In this document: positions 1 to 8,909 of the stretch, piece after piece
Layout of the letters: each line of letters opens with the position of its first letter
Position numbering within the stretch: the stretch's first letter is position 1
NCBI RefSeq assembly: GCF_900149695.1
Contig: NZ_LT703003.1
Coordinates: 2,237,200-2,301,199 of the forward strand
Origin: Anderseniella sp. Alg231-50
GTDB taxonomy: Bacteria; Pseudomonadota; Alphaproteobacteria; Rhizobiales; Aestuariivirgaceae
Reading direction: 5' to 3'
Length of the DNA stretch: 64,000 nucleotides
Program-made: the position numbers and the translations under genes
Notes under the pieces: generated by a model
Database searches by the model: none
What the model was told of the DNA's origin: nothing
The model's input: the letters and a program-made list of their open reading frames with translations, nothing else

Positions 1-194
1 GCGCCTTCATGGCCCAGAATGGCGGGAAACGCACCTTCTGGATCATCGCCGGAGCGGGTGAACTCATCAGTGTGGCAGATGCCGGTCGCCTTGATCTCGA
101 CCAGCACCTCGCCGGCCTTGGGACCTTCAAGGTCCACTTCGACGATTTCCAGCGGTTTACCCGCCTCAAATGCAACAGCTGCACGGGTTTTCAT
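1..194 (-). CDS. frmA: S-(hydroxymethyl)glutathione dehydrogenase / class III alcohol dehydrogenase, N-terminal part
   Basis: Only the first 64 codons lie in the window, and the gene runs off the left edge. Translation from the ATG at 194 begins [20 protein letters not shown], the characteristic opening of class III zinc alcohol dehydrogenases. It includes GICHTDEFT, whose Cys is a catalytic zinc ligand, and ILGHEGA, whose His-Glu belong to the same site. The family oxidises the glutathione-formaldehyde adduct to S-formylglutathione in the cytoplasm. That fits a genome with several N-demethylating enzymes that release formaldehyde. The N-terminus is intact; the rest cannot be judged. Confidence 0.88.
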   Translation of the reverse strand, partial: MKTRAAVAFEAGKPLEIVEVDLEGPKAGEVLVEIKATGICHTDEFTRSGDDPEGAFPAILGHEG

Positions 195-427
195 TGTCTG
201 CCCTCCAACTCATAGTGGTGTTTTTATTGAGCCGCAGTTTGTCAATGAAGCCACTGCGCTGCAACCCCTCAAACGAGGCCCGGCAAAACCCGTACGCATT
301 CAACTCACGTCAAGATTTACTAACCCGTGCGGTTAGCTCTGGTCTTTTGGGTAAAACTTGTTGCACAATCTCCGCGACCGGACGTTTACCTGTCCGTTCG
401 GGAGTATCACAGGGAGACAATTTCATT
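195..427. promoter_or_regulatory. divergent intergenic region with inverted repeats
   Basis: This 233-bp space separates the divergent frmA and ABC binding-protein genes. It contains a perfect inverted repeat CTAACC-CGTGC-GGTTAG (320-336), an arrangement typical of TetR-family operators. A second, weaker repeat CGGAC-N8-GTCCG lies at 379-396. An AGGGAG ribosome site (411-416) precedes the ATG at 428. No gene is visible on either strand. Promoter elements were not resolved, and the operator reading is inference. Confidence 0.4.
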
Positions 428-2020
428 ATGTCAGACAAAGACAAACTCAACCGGGTTTTGAATTCGCCGAAGGTTTCACGGCGTGAATTTATTCAATACG
501 CCGTTGCCGGCGGCGTGGCGGCCGGACTGGCCGGCAACATGTTCGACAAAGCCAGGGCAGCGACCCCTCAAAAGGGCGGCGCCTACATTCAGGCCCTGAC
601 CGGCGGCGGCACCAAGGATGTGCTTGATCCGGCACAGACCAACGATTCCTACATGATCAATGTGGGCAACCAGCTCAGGAACAACCTGACCGAAATCGGC
701 CCGGACGGCCAGCTACGTTCAGAACTTGCTGAAAGCTGGGAAAGCGCCGACGCCAAGACCTGGGCGTTCAAGCTTCGCAAGGGTGTAGAATTCCACAACG
801 GCAAGACGCTCGATGCCAACGACGTGGTGGCTTCGTTCAACCATCACCGCGGTGAAGGCAACAAGTCTGCCGCTTCCGGTCTGACCAAGCAGATCAAGGA
901 CGTCAAGGCTGACGGCGACATGGTCATGTTTGAGCTTGAAGGCGGCAACGCCGACTGGCCGTTCATCGTATCCGATTACCATCTGATGATCTGCCCGGCC
1001 GATGGCGACAAGATGGCCTGGGACAAGGGTGTCGGCACCGGCGGTTACATGCTGGAGAAATTCGAGCCCGGCGTGTCCACGCTGGTGAAGCGCAATCCCA
1101 ACTACTGGAAGGAAAACGCCGCTTACTTCGACAGCATCGAGAACCTGTTCGTGGCAGATGCCAACGCCCGTACCACCGGCGTGCGCACCGGTTCATTGCA
1201 CTCCATGTCGAACCTCGATCTGAAAACGGTCGCGTTGCTGGAAAAAGACCCCAATGTTGTGGTCAAGCCGACCTTCGGCAACAAGCACGCAACACTGCCA
1301 ATGCTGTGCAACACGGCGCCGTTCACCGACAATCACATTCGCCTGGCTCTCAAGTACTCGGTGAACCGTGAGGAACTGGTCAAGAAGATCCTGCGCGGCC
1401 AGGGCGAGGTCGGCAACGACTCGCCGGTCGGACCCGCCAACATCTACCGCGCCACGCCGGAAGAGTTGCCGCAGCGTGCATACGACCCTGAAAAGGCGAA
1501 GTTCCACCTCAAGCAGGCCGGACTGGAAAACCTGGAAGTGTCCCTGCACATTGCAGATACAGCCTTTGAAGGCGGTGTCGACGCAGCCCAGCTTTTTGCT
1601 GCAAGCGCCAAGGCTTCAGGCATTACGATCAAGGTGGTTCGCGAAGCAGACGATGCCTACTGGGATGATGTCTGGCTCAAGAAGCCATGGTGCGGCTCCT
1701 ACTGGGGTGGCCGTCCGACCGAAGACTGGGTCTTCTCGCAGATCTATTCTTCCGGAGCGGACTGGAACGAGAGCAAGTGGGAAAACAAGAAATTCAACGA
1801 AATTCTTGTTGAGGCCCGTGCCGAGCTCGATACTGCCAAGCGCCGTGCGATGTATGTCGAAATGCAGCAGATCTGCCACAACGACTGCGGTTCGGTAATT
1901 CCGATGTTCATGGCCTACACACACGCCATCTCCAAGAAAATCGGCCTGCCTGAACAGCTCGCCAACAACTGGGAGCTGGATGGCCACAAGAACGGTGAAC
2001 GCTGGTGGATGGCAGGCTGA
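428..2020 (+). CDS. ABC transporter substrate-binding protein, peptide/opine type (SBP family 5), Tat-exported
   Basis: A 530-residue protein using the ATG at 428; the frame is open further upstream but carries no homologous sequence there. The N-terminus has a twin-arginine signal (SRREFIQYAVAGG near residue 17) followed by a hydrophobic stretch and an ARA-A cleavage region. Family 5 binding proteins capture peptides, nickel, opines or sugars in the periplasm for Dpp/Opp-type importers; the extended substrate-site pattern (DVVASFNHH, NYW, RLALKYSVNREELV) is visible. No permease or ATPase genes follow, and a terminator closes the unit at once, so this is an orphan binding protein. Tat export suggests folding, perhaps with cofactor, before secretion. 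Substrate unknown. Confidence 0.88.
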   Translation: MSDKDKLNRVLNSPKVSRREFIQYAVAGGVAAGLAGNMFDKARAATPQKGGAYIQALTGGGTKDVLDPAQTNDSYMINVGNQLRNNLTEIGPDGQLRSELAESWESADAKTWAFKLRKGVEFHNGKTLDANDVVASFNHHRGEGNKSAASGLTKQIKDVKADGDMVMFELEGGNADWPFIVSDYHLMICPADGDKMAWDKGVGTGGYMLEKFEPGVSTLVKRNPNYWKENAAYFDSIENLFVADANARTTGVRTGSLHSMSNLDLKTVALLEKDPNVVVKPTFGNKHATLPMLCNTAPFTDNHIRLALKYSVNREELVKKILRGQGEVGNDSPVGPANIYRATPEELPQRAYDPEKAKFHLKQAGLENLEVSLHIADTAFEGGVDAAQLFAASAKASGITIKVVREADDAYWDDVWLKKPWCGSYWGGRPTEDWVFSQIYSSGADWNESKWENKKFNEILVEARAELDTAKRRAMYVEMQQICHNDCGSVIPMFMAYTHAISKKIGLPEQLANNWELDGHKNGERWWMAG

Positions 2021-2070
2021 TCCTGCAAGACACGATTGCCGCCATCAGATGATGGTCTGAAACAACATAA

Positions 2071-2106
2071 CCGCATCTCCTTGCAACAGGAGGTGCGGTT
2101 TTTATT
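2071..2106 (+). terminator. Rho-independent terminator after the orphan binding protein
   Basis: A 10-bp stem, CCGCATCTCC pairing with GGAGGTGCGG through one G-T pair, has an 8-base loop and is followed by a run of five T residues and TATT. It lies 50 bp after the stop codon at 2020 and ends that transcript before bluB. Confidence 0.85.
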
Positions 2107-2125
2107 ATCAAATGACACAAGCTAA

Positions 2126-2830
<705 letters not shown>

Positions 2831-2906
2831 CAAACATCACATCACGCCGGCGTGAAGACACCTATGGTGATTTCAGGTTCATAAAAAACTTGAAAAGATT
2901 GACACC

Positions 2907-3104
2907 ATGTCCAGTCAGACAGAGATATCGGAAACCCCTGAAAACCGCTCCGTTTCAAGGCCAACGCTGATTCTGGCGATTGTCCTGACCATTGCCTGGT
3001 TCGCCATACTGGCAATCGCAATAGGCACCTCGGAAGATGTAAAAGCAGCGGGCGCTTACGGAATTGACAGCTTTCAGGCTGAAACCCTGGTTGCGTCACG
3101 ATAA
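2907..3104 (+). CDS. small single-pass membrane protein, unknown function
   Basis: A 65-residue open frame starting with ATG 77 bp after bluB. A polar N-terminus (residues 1-20) precedes a strong hydrophobic segment of about 22 residues (LILAIVLTIAWFAILAIAIG), then a short soluble tail. The composition is typical of a real single-pass inner-membrane peptide rather than an antisense artefact. No clear Shine-Dalgarno is visible (only AAAAGA upstream). I do not recognise a family. It may be co-transcribed with bluB, or have its own promoter in the 2831-2906 gap. Confidence 0.55.
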   Translation: MSSQTEISETPENRSVSRPTLILAIVLTIAWFAILAIAIGTSEDVKAAGAYGIDSFQAETLVASR

Positions 3105-3162
3105 GTCGTCATAACTTCAGGAACTGTCCGGAAATTCCCGAACCGGCCATCAGGAAAAACGT

Positions 3163-4002
3163 TTAAATACCTGAAAAATCGAACAGTTTCCGGTCCAGCA
3201 GATGACTGGGCCGGCTGTTACTCAAGGCCTTGAGCATGGTGTCTTTCCGCCCCGGTTGCCGGGTTTCCATGGCATCAAGCATGGATTTCATCTGGTTGCG
3301 TTTCAAACCGTCCTGGGACCCGCACAAATCACACGGAATGATGGGAAACTCGAGCGCTGACGAGAACTTCTCGATATCGTCCTCAGCGCAATAGGCCAAC
3401 GGGCGCAAGACAGTCAGATCACCATCGTCATTGCGCAGCTTGGGCGGCATGGCCTCAAGCCTGCCGCCATACATCAGGTTCAGGAAAAACGTTTCCAGAA
3501 TATCTTCCCGGTGATGGCCGAGCACAACGGAAGAACAGCCCTCTTCACGCGCAACGCGATACAGATTTGCCCGTCTCAGGCGGGAACACAGCGCACAGTA
3601 TGTGCCACCCTGCGGAATTTTTTCGGTCACGATGGAATACGTGTCGCGATACTCGATACGATGCCTGATGCCATGTGCGGACAGGAAGTCCGGCAGCACG
3701 TGCCTGGGAAACCCGGGTTGTCCCTGGTCAAGATTGCAGGCAACAAGGTCAACCGGCAACAGCCCGCGCCATTTCAGGTCGCTCAGAACAGCCAGCAGCG
3801 CATAGCTGTCCTTGCCGCCGGACAGGCACACCAGCCATTTGCCGCCATCGCCGGACAGCATGGCAAAATCATCCATCGCCTGGCGCACATGGCGCACCAG
3901 CCGCTTGCGCAACTTGCGAAACGACACGCTGTCGGGTGCCGCCCGCAGGAGTGACGGTCCGCTGCTGTCATCCTTTTTCGCGATGTCTTCAACAATGCTC
4001 AT
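3163..4002 (-). CDS. ttcA: tRNA 2-thiocytidine biosynthesis protein TtcA-type ATPase
   Basis: A 279-residue PP-loop ATPase. TtcA thiolates cytidine 32 of certain tRNAs using ATP and an iron-sulfur cluster. The PP-loop SGGKDS sits at residues 61-66. Conserved cysteine pairs appear as CALC (136 and 139) and CDLC (224 and 227); such cysteines bind the cluster in the family. The [15 protein letters not shown] motif is typical of TtcA. It is the last gene of the five-gene minus-strand operon that begins with thyA, 9 bp after the FAD oxidoreductase gene. The paralogous lysidine synthetase TilS lacks these cysteines, so the TtcA call is favoured. Confidence 0.9.
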   Translation of the reverse strand: MSIVEDIAKKDDSSGPSLLRAAPDSVSFRKLRKRLVRHVRQAMDDFAMLSGDGGKWLVCLSGGKDSYALLAVLSDLKWRGLLPVDLVACNLDQGQPGFPRHVLPDFLSAHGIRHRIEYRDTYSIVTEKIPQGGTYCALCSRLRRANLYRVAREEGCSSVVLGHHREDILETFFLNLMYGGRLEAMPPKLRNDDGDLTVLRPLAYCAEDDIEKFSSALEFPIIPCDLCGSQDGLKRNQMKSMLDAMETRQPGRKDTMLKALSNSRPSHLLDRKLFDFSGI

Positions 4003-4011
4003 GGCGGTTCA

Positions 4012-5268
4012 TTACTTGCCCGGTCTGAAATTGTCCACCAGCCGGCCGGCGACATCACGCCCGCTTGCCCAGGCACCATGCGCCGTGGCTTGCCACTGTC
4101 TCGAGAACGCCTCACCGGCAAATGCCAGATTACCGGTATCCGCCTCGATCATCTGATGGCGCAGATGAGCGCATCCAGGCCTGGCAAAGCTGTAACCGCC
4201 CCGCACAAACGGGTTACTGCCCCAGTCGGTCGTGGCCGCATTCACCATCCTGGACTTGATATCGGAACCAAATGCGGCAACCAGCCGTTGCATGGCAAAT
4301 TCCACCATTGCAGCATCGCCTTCGGCCACCAATTCTCCGGCCACACTGCCCGCCACGTGGCCGATCACCATCGGGTCGCCAAAGTTTGCGAACTGGAAGT
4401 TTATAGGCTCGCTGCCGTCTTGCGGCAGTACATTGACGGACGGCTGCTCAATGTGTCCGAATAGATCGCGATCGAAGGCGATCGCCACTTTCTCGCAAAA
4501 TCCGCACGGCACGTTTTCCACCAAAGCCAGCAGGTCCCGTGCAGGGCCGGCGCCGATCTCGATAGCGCCTGTGTTCAGTACCGCTGTCGAGGCCGTGACG
4601 ATCGCCGCTTTCGCCTCAATTGTCCCGCTACGGGTCGTCACCCGGACGCTGTCTGCGCGCTGCTCGATGCCGCTGACGGGAGTCTCCAGCCGCATAGGCA
4701 GTCCTTCAGCCAGCCGTTCGATCAGGTCGCCATAACCGGATTTCACCGGCCAGTTCAGGTTTGTCTCCGCGTAGTCAGCATAGCCGCGTGCGGAGACCTG
4801 CTCCGGATCACCCGAAGACATCAATTGTATCCAGAGGCGCACAATCGGCGCCAGGTCTCCGGTATCGGGCAATATATCGGCAATCGGCACGTCCTGGCCC
4901 CTGGCGCCCGCCTCGTCAACAGCCGCAAATGCAGCATCCATGGCACTCAGCGTAGCAGCGCGGCCTGCCCCATCCGCCCAACCGCCGTTCGCCCAAACCG
5001 CATTCCAGTCATCGCGGGCATCTGTGAGATACTTCGTGCCCACCCGGTCTGCCTCCGCCACCAGCGGGTTCACATCTGCACAATGCATCCAGTGACAGCC
5101 CTTGTCCCATGCGTACGGCAACGACGTCTTGTCGGTATAGGCACGCCCGCCAACCCGGGCAGAGGCTTCCAGGACGACAAACGGCACACCGCGTTTTGCA
5201 AGCTCCATACCGGCCCCGACACCGGCAGCCCCTGCCCCGATGATGACGATTTCAGGCTGGTCACTCAT
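4012..5268 (-). CDS. FAD-dependent amine-oxidase-like oxidoreductase
   Basis: A 418-residue flavoprotein. A GxGxxG dinucleotide motif at residues 10-15 (IVIIGAGAAG) with a following VVLEA and GGRAYT (the GG doublet) defines the monoamine oxidase / protoporphyrinogen oxidase fold. The C-terminal LAFAGEAFSRQWQATAHGA is the second FAD-contact motif of the family. There is no signal peptide, so the enzyme is cytoplasmic. Its start overlaps the folA stop by 4 bp (ATGA), which suggests translational coupling. Substrate cannot be read from sequence: amine, polyamine and carotenoid-like substrates are all known in this superfamily. Its place among thyA, folA and ttcA gives no obvious pathway. Confidence 0.82.
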   Translation of the reverse strand: MSDQPEIVIIGAGAAGVGAGMELAKRGVPFVVLEASARVGGRAYTDKTSLPYAWDKGCHWMHCADVNPLVAEADRVGTKYLTDARDDWNAVWANGGWADGAGRAATLSAMDAAFAAVDEAGARGQDVPIADILPDTGDLAPIVRLWIQLMSSGDPEQVSARGYADYAETNLNWPVKSGYGDLIERLAEGLPMRLETPVSGIEQRADSVRVTTRSGTIEAKAAIVTASTAVLNTGAIEIGAGPARDLLALVENVPCGFCEKVAIAFDRDLFGHIEQPSVNVLPQDGSEPINFQFANFGDPMVIGHVAGSVAGELVAEGDAAMVEFAMQRLVAAFGSDIKSRMVNAATTDWGSNPFVRGGYSFARPGCAHLRHQMIEADTGNLAFAGEAFSRQWQATAHGAWASGRDVAGRLVDNFRPGK

Positions 5269-5759
5269 GAGTTCACCCGGTCCATGACAATCAGCGTAAA
5301 GGCGGCATCATCACGCTCGCCTTTAGCAAATGACCGCCGCTCAACCTCCTGCCATTCGCTGTCTTTCAGTTCCGGCAGCAAGGTGTCGCCGTCCACCTCA
5401 AGATGAATACGGGTCAGGTAGATACGGTCTGTGCGCGCCATGGCATCTGTATAGATTTGTCCGCCACCGATGATTGAAACCTCTGCCTCTCCCGCACACA
5501 GCGACAGTGCTTCATCAACCGAATGAGCCAGTTCAGCGCCATCGGCGGAAAAATCCTGCTGCCGCGTAATGACGATGTTGCGCCTGCCCGGCAACGGTTT
5601 GCGCGGCAGGCTTTCCCAGGTCCGCCGGCCCATGATGATCGGCTTGCCCAGAGTGATCTCCTTGAACAGTTTCATGTCCGACGACACATGCCACGGCAAC
5701 CCGCCGTCACACCCGATCACACCGTTCTCAGAGGCAGCTACAACAGCAGAAATCCGCAT
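5265..5759 (-). CDS. folA: dihydrofolate reductase
   Basis: A 164-residue enzyme that reduces dihydrofolate with NADPH and regenerates the cofactor oxidised by thymidylate synthase. Signatures are [16 protein letters not shown] at the start, LPWHVSSDMKLFKE (the active-site Trp region), PIIMGRRTWES, PGRRNIVITR and SIIGGGQIY. The ATG at 5759 begins the conserved sequence; a longer frame upstream overlaps the acetyltransferase gene and is not needed. The start overlaps the last base of the acetyltransferase stop (TAATG). The gene shares an operon with thyA, the classic pairing, although an acetyltransferase gene sits between them. Confidence 0.95.
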   Translation of the reverse strand: MRISAVVAASENGVIGCDGGLPWHVSSDMKLFKEITLGKPIIMGRRTWESLPRKPLPGRRNIVITRQQDFSADGAELAHSVDEALSLCAGEAEVSIIGGGQIYTDAMARTDRIYLTRIHLEVDGDTLLPELKDSEWQEVERRSFAKGERDDAAFTLIVMDRVNS

Positions 5760-6241
5760 TACCTGTCCTCCGCCAACGCACTGATATCGGCGTCCCAAAG
5801 CTGCCATGTATCAGCTCCGCGCAGCACCGTGGCGCCAATTTGTGAATAGAATTTCCGTCCTGCATCATTGTCTTCCATGGCCAGCCACTCAAACCGAGGA
5901 CAGCCGCGCTCCATGCAAATTTCGGCCAGGGCTCTGACCAGCGCAAAACCGGCACCTGTACCGCGCGCTTGCTTGCTGACACAAATATCCTCCATGTAGA
6001 GCTTGGGCTTGGCGGTAAAGGTGGTAAATATCTCATACCAGTAGACAAAGCCGACCGGTTCGCCATCGCATTCAGCGATCAGGCATCCGTGACGATCAGA
6101 CGAAGAACACAATCCGGCTTCCAGGGCGTCCGGGGTCGACACCACACGATCCAGCTCACCGTGATGGTCCGCCAGTTCGCGGACCAACCGGTGTAAGACC
6201 GGCCCGTCACCGGGCTTTGCTTCACGAATGGTAATGCTCAT
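5759..6241 (-). CDS. GNAT-family N-acetyltransferase
   Basis: A 160-residue single-domain acetyltransferase. The acetyl-CoA loop is the [12 protein letters not shown] stretch around residues 92-103, preceded by the strand LYMEDICVS, and followed by [14 protein letters not shown], the usual beta5-alpha4 segment. The pattern KLYMEDICV-x-GTG-xG resembles diamine acetyltransferases (SSAT-like), which acetylate polyamines; that is only a suggestion. The start codon overlaps the thyA stop by 4 bp and the stop overlaps the folA start by 1 bp, so it is translationally coupled inside a nucleotide-metabolism operon. Confidence 0.85.
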   Translation of the reverse strand: MSITIREAKPGDGPVLHRLVRELADHHGELDRVVSTPDALEAGLCSSSDRHGCLIAECDGEPVGFVYWYEIFTTFTAKPKLYMEDICVSKQARGTGAGFALVRALAEICMERGCPRFEWLAMEDNDAGRKFYSQIGATVLRGADTWQLWDADISALAEDR

Positions 6242-7032
6242 ACCGCGATCGGCGCTGCAATACTGGGATGGGCCTCATAACCGGCGATCTCGAAATCTTC
6301 ATACACGAATTCATCCAGTGTTTTCACGTCGCGCTTCATTACCAGACGCGGCAAACCGTGCGGGGTTCTCTTGAGTTGCTCGTCCGCCTGTTCAAGATGG
6401 TTCGAGTAAATATGTGCATCACCCAGTGTGTGGATGAACTCGCCGGGCTTCAACCCTGTGACATGAGCAATCATGTGTGTCAGCAATGCATAAGATGCGA
6501 TGTTGAACGGAACCCCGAGGAAGATGTCTGCCGACCGCTGATACAACTGGCACGACAGCTTGCCGTCAGCGACATAGAACTGGAACAGGCAGTGGCATGG
6601 CGGCAGCGCCATCTTGTCCACGTCGGCCGGGTTCCAGGCTGTAACGATCAGGCGGCGCGAGTCAGGTGTGTTCCGGATGCGCTCCACAACGCCTGCAATC
6701 TGGTCAATTGTCGATCCGTTCCGCGCCGGCCAAGAGCGCCACTGGTGACCATATACAGGTCCGAGATCACCGTTTTCGTCTGCCCATTCATCCCAGATCG
6801 ACACTTTGTTCTCGTTCAGCCAGCCGATGTTGGTATCGCCGCGCAGGAACCACAGCAGTTCAATGATGATGGAGCGAAGATGCAGTTTCTTCGTCGTCAG
6901 CACGGGGAACCCGTCAGCCAGGTCAAACCGCATCTGGTGACCAAAAACCGACAAGGTGCCGGTTCCGGTGCGGTCGCCCTTTTCAGCGCCTGTGTCGCGC
7001 ACGGTCCTGAGCAGGTCGAGGTACTGCTGCAT
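6238..7032 (-). CDS. thyA: thymidylate synthase
   Basis: A 264-residue enzyme, the same length as Escherichia coli ThyA. It methylates dUMP to dTMP using methylenetetrahydrofolate and yields dihydrofolate for FolA. The active-site Cys is at residue 146 in [12 protein letters not shown]. Other signatures are [45 protein letters not shown] and DAHIYSNH. The ATG at 7032 gives the standard MQQYLDLLR start. It is the first gene of a minus-strand operon followed by GNAT, folA, FAD oxidoreductase and ttcA, with overlaps or gaps under 10 bp throughout. Confidence 0.97.
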   Translation of the reverse strand: MQQYLDLLRTVRDTGAEKGDRTGTGTLSVFGHQMRFDLADGFPVLTTKKLHLRSIIIELLWFLRGDTNIGWLNENKVSIWDEWADENGDLGPVYGHQWRSWPARNGSTIDQIAGVVERIRNTPDSRRLIVTAWNPADVDKMALPPCHCLFQFYVADGKLSCQLYQRSADIFLGVPFNIASYALLTHMIAHVTGLKPGEFIHTLGDAHIYSNHLEQADEQLKRTPHGLPRLVMKRDVKTLDEFVYEDFEIAGYEAHPSIAAPIAV

Positions 7033-7146
7033 CTGAAGAATCTCCGAATCCCAACAAGACCGTCAGGCTACCGCGAAAAGCCGGCTGCCGACAATCACTT
7101 GCCGGCAGCAATCACCACCCGGTTCAGGGCCCGCAGTCTCACAGGC

Positions 7147-7467
7147 TCAGGCGAGCGCACTCATTGTGTCGGACTCTTCCGCCAGCAGGTAGTAAAACGT
7201 CACCCTGCTCTTTTGCCGGTCGTCTTTCATTTTTTCGCATACCGCGGCGATGGCCTTGTCGGCTGCATCACCGGCCAGGCCAAGTTTCTTGGACGCAAAA
7301 CCATCGCGCACCCGGCCCAGCTCGACCGGATCGGAGCACGAAACCAGCGAAGCATCCTTTGAGCGCAGCGCAATGCCGCAATACTTCACGATCGCATCAA
7401 CGGCGGCATTGTTCACATTGCCGGCAAATTTATCAACATCATCATAGTACTGCGAATTATCGGCCAT
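7147..7467 (-). CDS. DUF2853 family protein
   Basis: A 106-residue cytoplasmic protein of a family with no assigned role. Recognisable features are YYDDVDKFA near the start, AAVDAIVKYCGIAL, SLVSCSDP and the ending KSRVTFYYLLAE. The ATG at 7467 is chosen because it follows a clear AAGGGGAAAG ribosome site. The frame stays open to 7542 without any homologous extension. It is 114 bp upstream of thyA on the same strand, so it may head that transcript or be separate. It is divergent from the tmRNA gene. Confidence 0.8.
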   Translation of the reverse strand: MADNSQYYDDVDKFAGNVNNAAVDAIVKYCGIALRSKDASLVSCSDPVELGRVRDGFASKKLGLAGDAADKAIAAVCEKMKDDRQKSRVTFYYLLAEESDTMSALA

Positions 7468-7689
7468 TGCTTTCCCCTTTTTGGACAAATGTTCATTGGT
7501 TGGGCTGGATGCAGTTGCAAATCGGCCGTCTCGTTTGCGCATCCCGCTACATGCTGCAGAGGTGTCACCTCCGCCGGAGTGAAAATATTAGCACATCGCG
7601 AAACATTGGGAAGGCCAAAGGCCGTCAGTACCGGCATCTTCAGGTGGAAACGTCACAAGGCTTTATTTTGCCGGCATGACACACTATAT

Positions 7690-8040
7690 TGGAGGAGCTG
7701 GTGTTCGCATCAGCTATGGCGATAAATGGCGATCGTAATAAACCATTCGGACCCGGGGGCAGTACCCGGCACCTCCACCAAATGCTGCTTTTTTGGCATC
7801 AGGTGGTCAGTTAACCCCGCAAAGCAGCATCTGCTGGGGGTGAACCAGGATCGACGAGGGCGTAAAGGGTTTGCTTTTGCTCGGCATTGTACCGCCGTTA
7901 TCGGGCTATTTTAGTAGTTGCAAACGACAACTATGCGGAAGCACGTCTGGCTGCGTAACGCAGTCTGATCGCTTCGATCTAAGTCCTAGGCCCTCGCAGG
8001 TCTAGGCGGGGTTCGGGGGCACCTGGCAACAGAAGCCCCC
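7690..8040 (+). ncRNA. ssrA: transfer-messenger RNA, circularly permuted two-piece alphaproteobacterial form
   Basis: The acceptor half comes first. A T-arm CCGGG-GGCAGTA-CCCGG (7753-7769) is followed by acceptor strand CACCTCC (7770-7776) and ACCA (7777-7780). After a 55-nt intervening segment the coding half begins with GGGGGTG (7836-7842), which pairs with CACCTCC through one G-U, followed by AACCAGGATCGACGAGG. The tag frame GCA...TAA at 7920-7958 reads ANDNYAEARLAA. A final stem GGGGGC/GCCCCC (8015-8040) closes the coding piece. tmRNA rescues stalled ribosomes and tags the nascent protein for ClpXP. The 5' boundary near 7690 is approximate; mature ends need mapping. Confidence 0.93.
7781..7835 (+). 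other. intervening (processed-out) segment of permuted tmRNA
   Basis: The 55 nt between the CCA end of the acceptor piece and the 5' end of the coding piece contain a perfect 10-bp inverted repeat, ATGCTGCTTT (7782-7791) and AAAGCAGCAT (7821-7830). This helix would extend the acceptor stem and present both mature ends for processing, as expected for permuted tmRNA precursors. Confidence 0.75.
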
Positions 8041-8217
8041 ACTCAATCACAGGCAATTGTGGCGCTCACGTCGGCAATTATGACGTTGGCAGTAATGTGA
8101 TCGCGATCACGAAACAACTCACCGGATCGTCATTTCCGCTTCACTGAAGTTAGCGATACAACAGTTTCAAAATCTCATTCGAGTTCCAACTGCAGACATT
8201 TACGAGGATTTCCCAAA
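8041..8217 (+). promoter_or_regulatory. upstream region with CRP/FNR-type palindrome
   Basis: The gap between ssrA and the cupredoxin-like gene contains TGTGA-TCGCGA-TCACG at 8096-8111; its 14-bp core GTGATCGCGATCAC is perfectly palindromic. TGTGA-N6-TCACA is the consensus shape of CRP-family sites. It lies about 107 bp upstream of the ATG at 8218, suitable for an activator. A weaker related half-pair (TGTGGCGCTCACG) lies at 8059-8071. No start site is resolved. Confidence 0.5.
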
Positions 8218-8691
8218 ATGCCGAAACGTTTCACCGCATCGACTTTCGCCACCGCCGTTACCGCGCTTGCTGCTGTTTCCATGACATCGACATCTTCATT
8301 GGCTGAAGACGCCACAGTCGTGGAACTGACCCAGACCGCCTGCCAGTTTGTTGAAGTGGAAGACCAGGACCACGGCTACACATCGACCAAGAAGGCTGAC
8401 TGTGAAGCCATCAATGCCAAGACGGCAGATGAGCGTCTCAAGACCGCCAAGGTGATGACCCTGAAGCCGGGCAAGCATGTGTTTCGCGTGAAGAACAAAA
8501 ACGTGCCGTATGGTCTGGGCTTTTACCTGCGCGGAGCCGGTGTCAGCCGCCTCACCCTGCCGAAGGTTTCCGGCGGCGGGCTGGAGCAAGGTGTTTCCAA
8601 GGATTACGCCATCAATCTGAAGCCGGGCACCTACTATTTCTCATGCCCGTTGAACACGACGCCTGACTACACCATCAAGGTCGAAGGTTAA
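8218..8691 (+). CDS. exported cupredoxin-like protein, function unknown
   Basis: A 157-residue protein with a Sec signal peptide (residues 1 to about 29, ending SSLAEDA). The mature part has the look of a small beta-sandwich: a KPGKHVFRVKN strand, then the ending LKPGTYYFSCPLNTTPDYTIKVEG-like strand with one Cys near the C-terminus. This resembles cupredoxins, but the usual Cys-x-His-x-Met copper ligand set at the C-terminus is not present, so a type 1 copper site is doubtful. Three mature cysteines (about residues 42, 61 and 144) could form a disulfide instead. It is a single-gene unit with a CRP/FNR-like site upstream and a strong terminator downstream. Confidence 0.65.
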   Translation: MPKRFTASTFATAVTALAAVSMTSTSSLAEDATVVELTQTACQFVEVEDQDHGYTSTKKADCEAINAKTADERLKTAKVMTLKPGKHVFRVKNKNVPYGLGFYLRGAGVSRLTLPKVSGGGLEQGVSKDYAINLKPGTYYFSCPLNTTPDYTIKVEG

Positions 8692-8741
8692 TGGTGTCGA
8701 CAGACTGACCGCTTCCGGTATGTCAACGACATGCCCTGTCA

Positions 8742-8773
8742 GCCTCGCTCATGATCATGAGCGAGGCCTTTTT
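8742..8773 (+). terminator. Rho-independent terminator
   Basis: A perfect 26-nt palindrome centred on ATGATCATGAGC (8742-8767) is followed by C and five T residues (8769-8773). It lies about 50 bp after the cupredoxin-like gene and insulates it from sspB. Confidence 0.88.
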
Positions 8774-8909
8774 GTGTCTGGCAACCGCCCGGCACGCGAT
8801 GTTCACAGGAAACCGTATTTTCAATGCTCTACCGATGGCCGAAACAACGCTAAAGCTGTAAGATGTGGACTGAAAAAAGAATCAGCGCGCAACAATTGGA
8901 AGAAGAACC

